A stretch of DNA of 64,000 nt, from assembly GCA_030018455.1 (NCBI GenBank), contig JASEFU010000001.1, positions 311,545 to 375,544 of the forward strand, in the 5' to 3' direction. This stretch comes from Dehalococcoidia bacterium (lineage in GTDB: Bacteria > Chloroflexota > Dehalococcoidia > DSTF01 > JALHUB01). The notes under the pieces are model-generated. The model worked only from the letters and a program-made list of their open reading frames with translations. It was not told where the DNA came from and did no database searches. The position numbers were made by a program, and so were the translations under genes. This document shows positions 16,132-24,514 of the stretch, piece by piece; position 1 is the first letter of the stretch; every line of letters starts with the position of its first letter.

Positions 16132-17706
16132 GTGCGCGGCAACAGGAAGTCCACAGGCCGGGCGTTTTCTCTTCTCATTCTTGTCTTCGCGTTAGGGCTG
16201 CTGGCGGCCCTCTCTTGTGAGGATGAGGAAAAGACATCGCTCGAGGAAACGGTGGCGGAAACGCCAGCGACTGCCGAAAGCGATCTCCTCGTCGACCCCA
16301 TCAAGCTTGACACGGGCTACATCTCGGGCACGACTATCGGCGAGCCGGGCAACGAGGTGCGCATATATCGCGGCGTGCCCTATGCCGCTCCGCCCGTCGG
16401 CGAACTGCGCTGGAAGCCGCCGCAGCCGGTCGAGCCCTGGCCGGGGATCCTTGAATGCACCGTCTTCAGGGATTCCGCCGTCCAACCGGAGGTCGGATTC
16501 GCGCCGGGGCCGAAGAGCGAGGACAGCCTCTACCTCAACGTCCTGACGCCGGCGAAGAAGACCGACGAGCGCCTGCCGGTGATGGTCTGGTTCCACGGCG
16601 GCGGCTACAGCATCGGCTCAGGCAATCAGCCGCCGTACACCTGGCCCGACCTTCCCCAGCACGGCGCCGTCCTCGTGAGCGTGAATCACCGCCTGGGGCC
16701 GATCGGCCTGCTGGCGCTCCCCGCGCTCTCCGCTGAGTCGCCGAACGGCGTCTCCGGCAACTACATGTTCCTCGACCTCATCGCCTCGCTGAAGTGGGTG
16801 CAAACGAACATCGCCGCCTTCGGGGGCGACCCCGACAACGTCACGATCTTCGGCGAGTCGGGCGGCGCGGGCAAGGTCGACGCGCTGGTCGCCTCGCCGC
16901 TCGCCGCGGGGCTGTTCCACCGCGCCATCTACGAGAGCGGCGGCAACATCGAGCGCCCCGGCTACCGGCGCATCCTCACCCTGGACGAGGCGGAGGCGCT
17001 GGGGGAGCGTCTTGTCGCCAAGCTCGGAGTTCCCGCGGACGATCTCGCCGCACTGCGCGCCGTCCCCGCCGAGAAGATAGTGGAGGCGGGACTGGCGCTC
17101 GCGCGCGAGGCCGACGCCGCCGGCAGAGGGTACGCGTCGTCTGTGGACATCCTGAATGTCGACGGCTGGTTCATGCCCGAGAAGCCGGCCGACATATTCG
17201 CGCAAGGCAAGCAGAACAACGTCCCCATGCTCCTGTGCGCGAACATCGGCGAGCTGATAGCGGAGAAGAGCTTCCTCGTCGCGCCCCAGATGCTCAGAGG
17301 GTACGTGGAGCGCCTGGAATCGATGGACAGGCTCGGCAACAATGGCTACGCGGCCATATTCACCCAGGTCCCGAGCAACTGGAAGGAAGACGGCGTTCTC
17401 GCCAACCACGGGCTCGAAGTGCCTTACGTCTTCGGCGCCCTCGAGGTGCTGAAGACCCAGGTGTGGTTCGACATCTTCGAACGGCCCTCCGGCGCCGTGC
17501 AAGTAGACCCGGGCCTGACCGCGGATGACGAGAAGCTTGCGGACGCGATGATGACGATATGGGTGCAGTTCGCGCGGACGGGAAACCCGAGCGTGGAGGG
17601 GCTGATCGACTGGCCGGCGTGGGACCCCGAGAGCGACCAGTACCTCGATATCTCATGGCCGTTGCAGGTGAAGACGGGCTACTCGCTGATCGTGCCTGAG
17701 GAGTAG
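16132..17706 (+). CDS. Type-B carboxylesterase, exported lipoprotein
   Basis: This 524-residue alpha/beta-hydrolase belongs to the carboxylesterase type B family. It has a lipoprotein signal (FSLLILVFALGLLAALSC, lipobox Cys29), so it should act on the outer face of the membrane. Family landmarks are RGVPYAAPPVGELRW, the oxyanion-hole HGGGYS, the nucleophile elbow FGESGGAG with catalytic Ser, an NIGEL segment where the acidic triad member lies, and HGLEVPYVFG with the catalytic His. The start is GTG with AAAGGAG upstream. A cytosolic paralogue follows 36 bases downstream, suggesting that extracellular and intracellular cleavage of related esters are paired. Confidence 0.9.
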   Translation: MRGNRKSTGRAFSLLILVFALGLLAALSCEDEEKTSLEETVAETPATAESDLLVDPIKLDTGYISGTTIGEPGNEVRIYRGVPYAAPPVGELRWKPPQPVEPWPGILECTVFRDSAVQPEVGFAPGPKSEDSLYLNVLTPAKKTDERLPVMVWFHGGGYSIGSGNQPPYTWPDLPQHGAVLVSVNHRLGPIGLLALPALSAESPNGVSGNYMFLDLIASLKWVQTNIAAFGGDPDNVTIFGESGGAGKVDALVASPLAAGLFHRAIYESGGNIERPGYRRILTLDEAEALGERLVAKLGVPADDLAALRAVPAEKIVEAGLALAREADAAGRGYASSVDILNVDGWFMPEKPADIFAQGKQNNVPMLLCANIGELIAEKSFLVAPQMLRGYVERLESMDRLGNNGYAAIFTQVPSNWKEDGVLANHGLEVPYVFGALEVLKTQVWFDIFERPSGAVQVDPGLTADDEKLADAMMTIWVQFARTGNPSVEGLIDWPAWDPESDQYLDISWPLQVKTGYSLIVPEE

Positions 17707-17742
17707 GCGGGGCATATTCGAAGGAAAACAAAGGAGCGGGAC

Positions 17743-19287
17743 ATGGAGCCGGAAGTCAGAACGAGCAAGGGCCGCCTCAGGGGCGTGGTCAAAGACGGAA
17801 TTATTGTCTTCCGCGGCATACCGTTCGCCGCGCCGCCGGTGGGCAACCTCCGGTTCCGCGCGCCGCAGCCGCCCGAGCGATGGGACGGCGTTCGGGACGC
17901 CACGCAGTTCGGCCCCATCGCGCCGCAGACCCCAAACGAGTTGCTGGACTCCCTCTTCGGGCGAGAGCCGCCACAGCCGATGGACGAGGACTGCCTCTAC
18001 CTGAACGTCTGGACGCCGGGGCTCGACGATGCGCGGCGGCCGGTGATGGTGTGGATCCACGGCGGCGGCTTCACGATCGGCGCCGGGTCGCAGCCCGTGT
18101 ACAACGGGACGGCGTTCGCTTCGCGCGGTGCCGTGTTGGTATCGATAAACTACCGGTTGGGGGCGCTCGGCTTCCTGCGTGTCGAAGGTGCGCCCGGCGA
18201 GCCCGTCGCGAACTTCGGGATGCTCGACCAGGTCGCCGCCCTCAGGTGGGTGCGCGACGAGATAGCCGCGTTCGGGGGCGACCCCGAGAACGTGACCATA
18301 TTCGGCGAGTCGGCGGGCGGAATGAGCGTCGGTTGCCTGATGGCGTCGCCGTTGGCCCGCGGCCTCTTCCACAAGGCGATCCTGCAAAGCGGCGCCGCGC
18401 ACACGGCGCTCACCCTGAAGCAGGCGGATGAGAACGCTAAGGACGTTCTCTGGGCGCTGGGCGCGAAGCGCGGCGACGTTGAAACGCTCCGCTCATTCCC
18501 CGCATCGGAGATACTCGCGGCGCAGGCTTCCGTCGAGACGGCGGACCGCGAGCGGCTGGCCGGCGGCGAGTACACGGGGCTGCGCTATCAGCCGGTGGTC
18601 GACGGGCATTTCCTGGAAGGCATGCCCATCGACGCAATCGCGGCCGGCAACGCCAGAGACGTGGCCGTCCTCATCGGCGTGAACAAAGACGAATGGAAGC
18701 TGTTCGCGGCCGCGTCGCCGAACGCGAGGCTGATGCGCGAGGACTCGGCCATGCGCCGGCTGGCTCGCCTCTGCGGCGACGACGAAGCGCGCGCCCAGGC
18801 AATGCTGCGGACTTATCGAGAGGCGCGCGAGAGCCGCGGCGAGGCGACGGAGCCGTTCGACCTCTTCTCCGCCGCCATGACGGACTGGATGTTCCGCATC
18901 CCCGCCGACCGGCTGGCGGAGGCGCAGAGCGCCCATCAGAAAAAGGTATTCGCCTACCGCTTCGACTGGCCGTCGCCGTTCGGGGAAGGTCTGCTCGGGG
19001 CGTGTCATGCGCTGGAGATCCCGTTTGTGTTCGGCGTCCACCACATGGCGCCGATGCTCGTGGGCAGCGGACCGAAGGCCGACGCGCTGGCGAAGGCGAT
19101 GGGCGACGCGTGGACCGCCTTCGCGCGGAACGGCGACCCGAGCACAGACGATCTGCCCTGGCCCCCCTTCGAGCCGACGCGGCGCCGGACGCTGGTGTTC
19201 GACGGCGAGCGGCGTGTCGAGGAGCTGCCGCAGGAGCGCGAGCGCTGCTGCTGGGACGGACTCGTCCCGCGTTCGGTCGTCGCCTGA
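17743..19287 (+). CDS. Type-B carboxylesterase, cytosolic
   Basis: This 514-residue carboxylesterase lacks a signal peptide. It shows RGIPFAAPPVGNLRF, HGGGFTIG (oxyanion hole), FGESAGGMSVG (nucleophile Ser), VNKDEWKLF (acid) and CHALEIPFVFG (His). It shares the whole domain plan with the exported esterase just upstream and probably arose by duplication, the upstream copy gaining a lipoprotein signal or this copy losing it. An AAAGGAGCGGGAC ribosome site precedes the ATG. Type-B esterases hydrolyse a wide range of carboxylic esters, so the substrate cannot be deduced. Confidence 0.92.
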   Translation: MEPEVRTSKGRLRGVVKDGIIVFRGIPFAAPPVGNLRFRAPQPPERWDGVRDATQFGPIAPQTPNELLDSLFGREPPQPMDEDCLYLNVWTPGLDDARRPVMVWIHGGGFTIGAGSQPVYNGTAFASRGAVLVSINYRLGALGFLRVEGAPGEPVANFGMLDQVAALRWVRDEIAAFGGDPENVTIFGESAGGMSVGCLMASPLARGLFHKAILQSGAAHTALTLKQADENAKDVLWALGAKRGDVETLRSFPASEILAAQASVETADRERLAGGEYTGLRYQPVVDGHFLEGMPIDAIAAGNARDVAVLIGVNKDEWKLFAAASPNARLMREDSAMRRLARLCGDDEARAQAMLRTYREARESRGEATEPFDLFSAAMTDWMFRIPADRLAEAQSAHQKKVFAYRFDWPSPFGEGLLGACHALEIPFVFGVHHMAPMLVGSGPKADALAKAMGDAWTAFARNGDPSTDDLPWPPFEPTRRRTLVFDGERRVEELPQERERCCWDGLVPRSVVA

Positions 19288-19493
19288 AGGGACCGGGGCC
19301 GTAAACGCCGAGCGCAAAGACTGTTGCCGCCTCCCCACGATCGAGATCGGCTGCGACTGCAACATCTGACCCAGCGACGGCCGGATAGGAGTCAAGGACC
19401 GGGTGCGCGCGCCGCAGGGTTCCGACATCTCGAGGACGCAACTTACCGCCCCGACCGGGTGAGTAGAAGGCTCCGCGGAGGGGGCAAGAAGAC

Positions 19494-19512
19494 GCCCGGC
19501 AACAGGCCGGGC
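19494..19512. terminator. GC hairpin between convergent genes
   Basis: GCCCGGC and GCCGGGC pair over seven bases around the loop AACAG. It sits between the esterase stop (19287) and the converging NTF2-like gene (stop at 19533). No T-tract follows, so its role as a terminator is plausible but not shown. The rest of 19288-19532 contains nothing recognisable. Confidence 0.4.
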
Positions 19513-19532
19513 ACAATGCCGCAACGAGGCGC

Positions 19533-20060
19533 TTACTCGCCGTAGCCGATGTTGTCCTCGTCAGGCGGAAATTCGGGCGGCGCGACGATGTCGCGAGGGG
19601 GAGTCACGGAAGGCCGTGCGGCGGCTTCTGGGCTGAGGCGAAACTTAAGCTGTCGCGTAACCGAGCGGACGCTGTAGTAGACGGCGGCCCGTTCGATCTG
19701 TCCGTCTCTCAGGACAAACATGGTGGACCCTTCGACCCGGAACGTCCTGCCGGTCGCCGGCAATCCCCAGAGCGCTCCGGTCTGGGTGCCGCTTATCGTC
19801 CAGCGGCACAGGGCGCGATCGCCGTCAGAAGCGGGCTCCGAGGTGAGGGTAAGGGCCAAATCGGGGACGGCGTAGAAGAAGTCGGAGAGGGTGCGCTCGA
19901 TCTCATCGCGTCCCAGGAAGACCTTTCCCTCGCCGAAGTCACCGTAGGAGCCGTCTTCACGAAAGAGGGCGGCGAGCCTGGGAGCGTCGTGGCTGTTCCA
20001 GCCGGACACGTATTCGATAACGACCCCGCGCGCTACGGCTTCCCGGACTTCGCCCTTCAT
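19533..20060 (-). CDS. NTF2-like / SnoaL-type protein
   Basis: This 175-residue protein has the cone-shaped NTF2-like fold pattern. A first helix (GVVIEYVSGWNSHDAPRLAALF) is followed by DGSYGDFG, a helix with FLGRDEIERTLSDFFYAVPDL and the strand series LTLTSEPASDGD, CRWTISGTQTG and GRTFRVEGSTMFVLRDGQIERAAVYYS. This is close to SnoaL-like polyketide cyclases and ester cyclases, a superfamily that also contains many isomerases and proteins of unknown function. It ends a long run of minus-strand genes carrying acyl-CoA metabolism and solute uptake. A specific reaction cannot be assigned. Confidence 0.8.
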   Translation of the reverse strand: MKGEVREAVARGVVIEYVSGWNSHDAPRLAALFREDGSYGDFGEGKVFLGRDEIERTLSDFFYAVPDLALTLTSEPASDGDRALCRWTISGTQTGALWGLPATGRTFRVEGSTMFVLRDGQIERAAVYYSVRSVTRQLKFRLSPEAAARPSVTPPRDIVAPPEFPPDEDNIGYGE

Positions 20061-20195
20061 CTCCGTCCCGTCTTTCTTCTTCGGGCTGGTCTGTCATCTT
20101 CAGCGTAAAGGGGCAATGTTCCGGGGCGATTACGCGGCGGTTAAGTTTGTGTTACGGGGAGTTGTGAGGGCTAAATTGAAGAAGCCGCTTGCTTG

Positions 20196-20362
20196 CGGCC
20201 GGACGCCGCTTCAGCAGAAAGACGCCGCGAGGCTGGCGGCCGGACGTTGCTTCAGCGGAGCAGCAGCGACGTCGCTTCTCGGCAGGCTGCGGGATTCATC
20301 CCCTGCCCGCCGGCAGGCAGGCGCAGAACCGCGCCACAGACACGGCCGGACGCCGCTTCAGC
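20196..20362. repeat. Three near-identical 20-base direct repeats
   Basis: CGGCCGGACGCCGCTTCAGC occurs at 20196-20215 and 20343-20362. A copy with two changes (TT for CC) lies at 20237-20256. Spacings are 41 and 106 bases, so this is not a CRISPR array. The 20061-20414 gap has no credible gene; overlapping open frames in several phases reflect the repeats. The copies flank the palindromic element at 20302-20321. Confidence 0.7.
20302..20321. repeat. GC-rich palindromic element, 20.3-kb copy
   Basis: CCTGCCCGCCGGCAGGCAGG pairs at its ends (CCTGCC with GGCAGG) and resembles the inserts at 44327-44346 and 44358-44376 within a degenerate tRNA-Met. It is directly preceded by CTGCGGGATTCATCCC, and a similar CTGCGGGATGAATCCC lies at 57958-57973. 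Together these look like a dispersed REP-like family. Confidence 0.55.
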
Positions 20363-20414
20363 TATCCGCTTGTCCGTTTCCCGTCCGTCGACAGGTCGCG
20401 CTCAGCAGCCGGCC

Positions 20415-21668
20415 TCACACAAACGAATCGATCAGCGTACGCGCGGCGGCCAGCGCCAGCACGTCGTTCGCCCCGTCCTCGATCATCGACGCCCGGGCGT
20501 CGCGGAATAGCTTCTCGATGAGAAACTCCTTCGACAACCCGTACCCGCCGAAGAGCTGCACCGCATCGCTCGCCACCTCAAACGCCACCTGCGTGGCGTA
20601 GACCTTGGAGGCCACGCCGTACCGCGATAGCGGGGGCACGGTGACCGAGTTGTAGACCGCGACGGCGCGCGAGAGCTGCCTGGCCGACTCCACCTTTATG
20701 AACATGTCGAAGAGCTTGCGTTGCACAAGCTGGTGCTCGCAGAGGCACTTCCCGCCTTGCACGCGCTGCTTCGTATAGTTCATGGCCTCTTCGAACGCGG
20801 CCCGCGCGACGCCGGTGAAACATGCGCCCATGCCGCCGTTGGCCGTCGCCAGGATCAAGTCACCGGCAAGCGGGTAGAGCTCGGGCGGCACGAAGACGAA
20901 GTGACTCGGGATACGCACGTCATCGAAGAAGACTTCTCCCTGGTTGAGCGCCCGCTGCCCGATCTTGTTTAGCGGCTTGCCCTTGGAGACCCCCGGCAGG
21001 TCGAGCGGGACAAGGCCGATGGCCGTCGAAACCGGCCCCGCCTGGTGGTCGACGGCGAAGTGCACCATCGCGTGGGTCGCAATGGTCCCGTTGGAGACCC
21101 AGGCCGACTTGCCGCCGCTGATAATCCAGTCATCTCCGTCACGGCGGCCGCGGGTATCGAGTGAGACGGCGGGGTTGTTAGCGTACTCAGGGAGGCTGGC
21201 GACTGCCGTATCGGAGCCGTGCTGGGGTTCGGTGATAGCCCAGCAGCCGACGTACTTTGCCTCCCTGTCCTTCACGTATGGCATGACGATGTCGTCCATC
21301 AGTTGCTTGTTGCCCGTCATCTGCGCCGCCATGTATGCCATCGTGAAGGGCATGCCGCAGGCGCCGAGGCCGATGGCGAAGTCGGCCGAGCCCCATCCCA
21401 TCTCCTCGCCAATGATTTGCGCATCGAGACCGGATAGATTGGCGCCGCCCAGCTCCTCGGGGAAACCAGCGAGGTGTCGTTCGAGCTCGTAGTACTTCTT
21501 GAAAACGCCCCAGAATAAATCGCTCTTAATCACGTCCTCCGGGTCGGCCAGCTTATCGAGTTCGATGCTGGCGGGTCGCGTCACCTCGGCGGCGAAGCGG
21601 TGCGTCTGTTCCTTCAGCGCCGCTTGGGTAGGGGTCAGAGCTGGGTTCAGGTCTAGGTAGGTGGTCAT
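20415..21668 (-). CDS. Acyl-CoA dehydrogenase family protein
   Basis: The ATG at 21668 is chosen because GGGAGGAG lies five bases upstream, although the frame is open further. The 417-residue flavoprotein has the family order: an N-terminal helical domain, the mid beta-domain (WAITEPQHGSDTA, then SGGKSAWVSNGTIATHAMV and GQRALNQGEVFFDDVRIP), and the C-terminal helical domain ending in LFGGYGLSKEFLIEKLFRDAR. The usual YEGT motif carrying the catalytic Glu aligns with IEDGA here, which would place Asp398 at that position. The enzyme would desaturate an acyl-CoA using FAD and an ETF-type acceptor. It follows four binding-protein genes and may belong to the same catabolic unit. Confidence 0.9.
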   Translation of the reverse strand: MTTYLDLNPALTPTQAALKEQTHRFAAEVTRPASIELDKLADPEDVIKSDLFWGVFKKYYELERHLAGFPEELGGANLSGLDAQIIGEEMGWGSADFAIGLGACGMPFTMAYMAAQMTGNKQLMDDIVMPYVKDREAKYVGCWAITEPQHGSDTAVASLPEYANNPAVSLDTRGRRDGDDWIISGGKSAWVSNGTIATHAMVHFAVDHQAGPVSTAIGLVPLDLPGVSKGKPLNKIGQRALNQGEVFFDDVRIPSHFVFVPPELYPLAGDLILATANGGMGACFTGVARAAFEEAMNYTKQRVQGGKCLCEHQLVQRKLFDMFIKVESARQLSRAVAVYNSVTVPPLSRYGVASKVYATQVAFEVASDAVQLFGGYGLSKEFLIEKLFRDARASMIEDGANDVLALAAARTLIDSFV

Positions 21669-21772
21669 GTCGCTCCTCCCAATCTGTGAAATCGGTGCCG
21701 TGCTGGAATGATGGCAAAAGGCTGAGTTGAGCGCAACGGCCAAGAGGGAGAGAAGAGTGTCCGACGGTCGCG

Positions 21773-23044
21773 CTAGTCTACCGTGGACTCGAAGGTCACG
21801 GGCTCGCCGAAGGCGACCCACTTGCCGTTTTCGACGCGGTTGTACATTTCGGCCTCGATCGGCCTGTGGTCGGTTGGGCTCATGTTGATCGGGCCGATGG
21901 GTTCGCAGGTGGAACACCAGAAATCGCGGACGGACTCCGCTGCGTCGAGGAAGGACTCACGCGAGAGGTCGCGACCGGCTTTCTCCAGCACGTGGACTGT
22001 GAGTTCGCCGATGAAGCTGCCGTAGAGGCTGAAGTTGCTGGGGGGTTCGCCGCGGCCGTACTTCTCCATTATCTCGATGTGCTTCTTCACGCCCGGGTGG
22101 TCGGTCTGATAGATCTGTGGCCCGAAGACAACGCTTATCACGCCCTCCGCATTCTCCGGGCCGGCGAGGGCAATGAAGATGTCGCTGCAATCGACGCCGG
22201 TCACGATGATGGGGACGTCCCAGTTCAAGACCTCGCGGGCGGTCCTGACGAGGCTGGCGCCCTGCACAGGCATCGTATATGCCGCGATCACATCCACCCC
22301 GGCGTTCTTCAAGCGTTGCGTCTGCGCGGAGACGTCGGCCTCGATCGCCTCGTAGGTCTCGATGGCGGTTATCTGCACGTTGCTGCCTTTAAGCCCTTCC
22401 CGCAGCCCGCGTTCGCCCTCGTCTCCGAACTCATCGTTTTGGAGCAGGAACCCGACCTTCTTGCCGTCGTAGTTCTTCGCGATGTACTGCCCGAGGATGG
22501 TGCCCTCCGACACGTAATCGGGGTTGCCGCCGAAGCGCGTCCTAACAACCGGCTCCGTCCACTTGCGCAGGCCGGTTGAGAGGAACATGTCGGGGACGCC
22601 GCGCTCCTCCAGGTACTTCCAGACGGCATTGTGCGTTGCCTCGCCGAGGCCGCCGACCATGGCGAAGACCTTGTCCTGCTCGACAAGCTTGCGCACGACC
22701 TCGAGCGTGTCGGGCGGGTTGTAGTGGTCATCGCCGATGAGCAGGGTGAGCTTGCGGCCGTGGACGCCGCCCTGGGTATCGTTTATGTAGTCGAAGTAGG
22801 CGCGGATACCGAAGGCGATGGGGGCGTAGGCTGAGGCGGGGTTCTGGCTGAGGGGCATGTGGGTGCCGAATTTGACTTCGGTATCGGTGACGCCGGGCGT
22901 CTCGCCGGAGGGCGGCGTCTTGCCGTCTTCGCCGCAGGCGACTGCGAAGACGGCGGCAAGAAGCGCCGCTGTCAAGAGCGGCCGCCTCAACCGTGCGGCA
23001 ACTGCCGCCCACTTCCAACCGCGCACCTGATATTGCGCCTTCAT
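21773..23044 (-). CDS. Liv-type ABC substrate-binding lipoprotein (copy 4 of 4 in transcription order)
   Basis: This 423-residue binding protein of the branched-chain amino-acid (Leu/Ile/Val, amide, aromatic acid) class has a lipoprotein signal (LLTAALLAAVFAVAC). Family features include GVTDTEVKFGTHMPLSQNPASAYAPIAFG, the IGDDHYNPPDTLEVVRKLVEQDKVFAMVGGLG segment and the repeated-lobe QRLKNAGVDVIAAYTMPVQGASLVRTARE. A WCSTC pair near the C-terminus is followed by SPTDHRP, a feature shared by all four copies. It lies 34 bases after copy 3. Conservation among copies is high in the ligand-facing first lobe, so ligands are probably related. Confidence 0.92.
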   Translation of the reverse strand: MKAQYQVRGWKWAAVAARLRRPLLTAALLAAVFAVACGEDGKTPPSGETPGVTDTEVKFGTHMPLSQNPASAYAPIAFGIRAYFDYINDTQGGVHGRKLTLLIGDDHYNPPDTLEVVRKLVEQDKVFAMVGGLGEATHNAVWKYLEERGVPDMFLSTGLRKWTEPVVRTRFGGNPDYVSEGTILGQYIAKNYDGKKVGFLLQNDEFGDEGERGLREGLKGSNVQITAIETYEAIEADVSAQTQRLKNAGVDVIAAYTMPVQGASLVRTAREVLNWDVPIIVTGVDCSDIFIALAGPENAEGVISVVFGPQIYQTDHPGVKKHIEIMEKYGRGEPPSNFSLYGSFIGELTVHVLEKAGRDLSRESFLDAAESVRDFWCSTCEPIGPINMSPTDHRPIEAEMYNRVENGKWVAFGEPVTFESTVD

Positions 23045-23078
23045 GATGGCGAAGGCTACCCCATCGCGCTTTATTGCG

Positions 23079-24419
23079 CTAGGGGACTTCCACGTACTCG
23101 GCGTCTATTCCGACTTTCGGCTGGTCCTCGTAGCCCGGAGGAAGTTCCGGTGGCTCACATTCCTTCGTGGACTCAAAGCTAACAGGGACGCCTTCGGTTA
23201 TCCACTTGCCGTCCCTGACAACATTGATCACCTCGGTCTCGGAGGGACGGTGGTCGGTGGGGCTGAGGTTAACGGGGCCGAAGCCGGTGCAGGTGCTGCA
23301 CCAGAATTCGCACACTGACTCAGCGGCGTCGAGAAAGGACTCGCGGGTGAGGTCGGGGCCCGCGAGTTCAAGGATGTGCACGGTCATCTCAGCCACGTAC
23401 ATGCCGTAGAGGGCGAAGTTGTTCAGTTCGCCGCCTGTTCCCTTCTTGGCCCAGATCTTCTGGTACTTCTGGACGCCGGGGTCGTCGCTGTTGTACACCT
23501 GATTGCCGAAGACGACGCTGACGATGCCTTCTGCGTTCTGCGCGCCCGCCAGCAGTATGAAGATGTCGCTGCAATTGATGCCGGTGGTGATGATGGGAAC
23601 GTCCCAGCTAAGGGTCTCGCGGGCGGCCTTGACCAGGCTCGCGCCCTGCGGGGGCATGGAGTACATGGCGATGACTTCGGCGCCGGCGTTCTTCAATCGC
23701 TGTGTCTGAGACGTGACGTCCGATTCCACGGACTCGTAGGTCTCCACGGCGACGATCTCGACGTTGCTGCCTTCGAGGCCGCGCCGCAGGCCTTTTTCTC
23801 CGTCCACGCCCATCTCATCGTGCTGGAGGAGGATGCCCAGCTTCTTGCCGTCGTAGTTCTCCGCGATGTACTGCCCGAGGATCGTGCCCTCGGTGACATA
23901 GTCGGGGTTGCCGCCGAAGCGCGTCTTCACCACCGGGTCCGACCATTTCGCGAGCCCCGTGGTGGTGAACATGTCCGGGACACCGCGCTCCTCCAGGTAC
24001 TTCCACACCGCATTATGGGTGGCTTCGCCCAGCCCACCGAGGATGGCGAATACTTTCTCTTGCTCTACCAGTTGCCGCACCACTTCCAGCGTATCGGGCG
24101 GGTTGTAATGGTCATCGCCGATGATGAGCGTGATCTTGCGGCCGTAGACTCCCCCCTGCGCGTTGATGTAGTCGAAGAAGGCCTTCATTCCGTGGGCAAT
24201 GGGGGCGTAGGCGGCGGCGGGGCTCTGGCTAAGGGGGAAATGGGTGCCGAACTTAATCTCCGTGTCCGTCACTCCCGTGGTGTCGCCGCCTTTGGTCGGC
24301 TCGGCAGCGGGAGTGGAAGCGCCGTCTTCGTCTCCCCCGCCGCAGGCCGCGAACAGCAGGATGGCGGCTATCGATATTGCGCAGAGTGCGCACCGGACCA
24401 GTCTTCTGGACATCGACAT
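23079..24419 (-). CDS. Liv-type ABC substrate-binding lipoprotein (copy 3)
   Basis: This 446-residue paralogue has the signal CAISIAAILLFAAC followed by GGGDEDG. It carries GVTDTEIKFGTHFPLSQSPAAAYAPIAHG, the IGDDHYNPPDTLEVVRQLVEQEKVFAILGGLG region, and an SVCEFWCSTC tract followed by NLSPTDHRP. It is the closest relative of copy 4 by eye. Its C-terminus is extended by about 25 residues after FESTKEC. Such proteins deliver ligand to LivH/LivM-type permeases on the membrane exterior. The four genes share strand and order, with 34- to 133-base spacers. Confidence 0.92.
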   Translation of the reverse strand: MSMSRRLVRCALCAISIAAILLFAACGGGDEDGASTPAAEPTKGGDTTGVTDTEIKFGTHFPLSQSPAAAYAPIAHGMKAFFDYINAQGGVYGRKITLIIGDDHYNPPDTLEVVRQLVEQEKVFAILGGLGEATHNAVWKYLEERGVPDMFTTTGLAKWSDPVVKTRFGGNPDYVTEGTILGQYIAENYDGKKLGILLQHDEMGVDGEKGLRRGLEGSNVEIVAVETYESVESDVTSQTQRLKNAGAEVIAMYSMPPQGASLVKAARETLSWDVPIITTGINCSDIFILLAGAQNAEGIVSVVFGNQVYNSDDPGVQKYQKIWAKKGTGGELNNFALYGMYVAEMTVHILELAGPDLTRESFLDAAESVCEFWCSTCTGFGPVNLSPTDHRPSETEVINVVRDGKWITEGVPVSFESTKECEPPELPPGYEDQPKVGIDAEYVEVP

Positions 24420-24514
24420 GGTCTCACCCCCGATGAAGCAGATTCCTCACCGATACGCCCGCTCCACGGCCGGCGGGCCCTTCGTTTAGTCCCTCGCGCC
24501 GCGCCTCGCGGTGC

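Noticed and set aside
20196-20362. Possible CRISPR array
   Set aside because: Only three repeats with unequal spacing and no cas genes.
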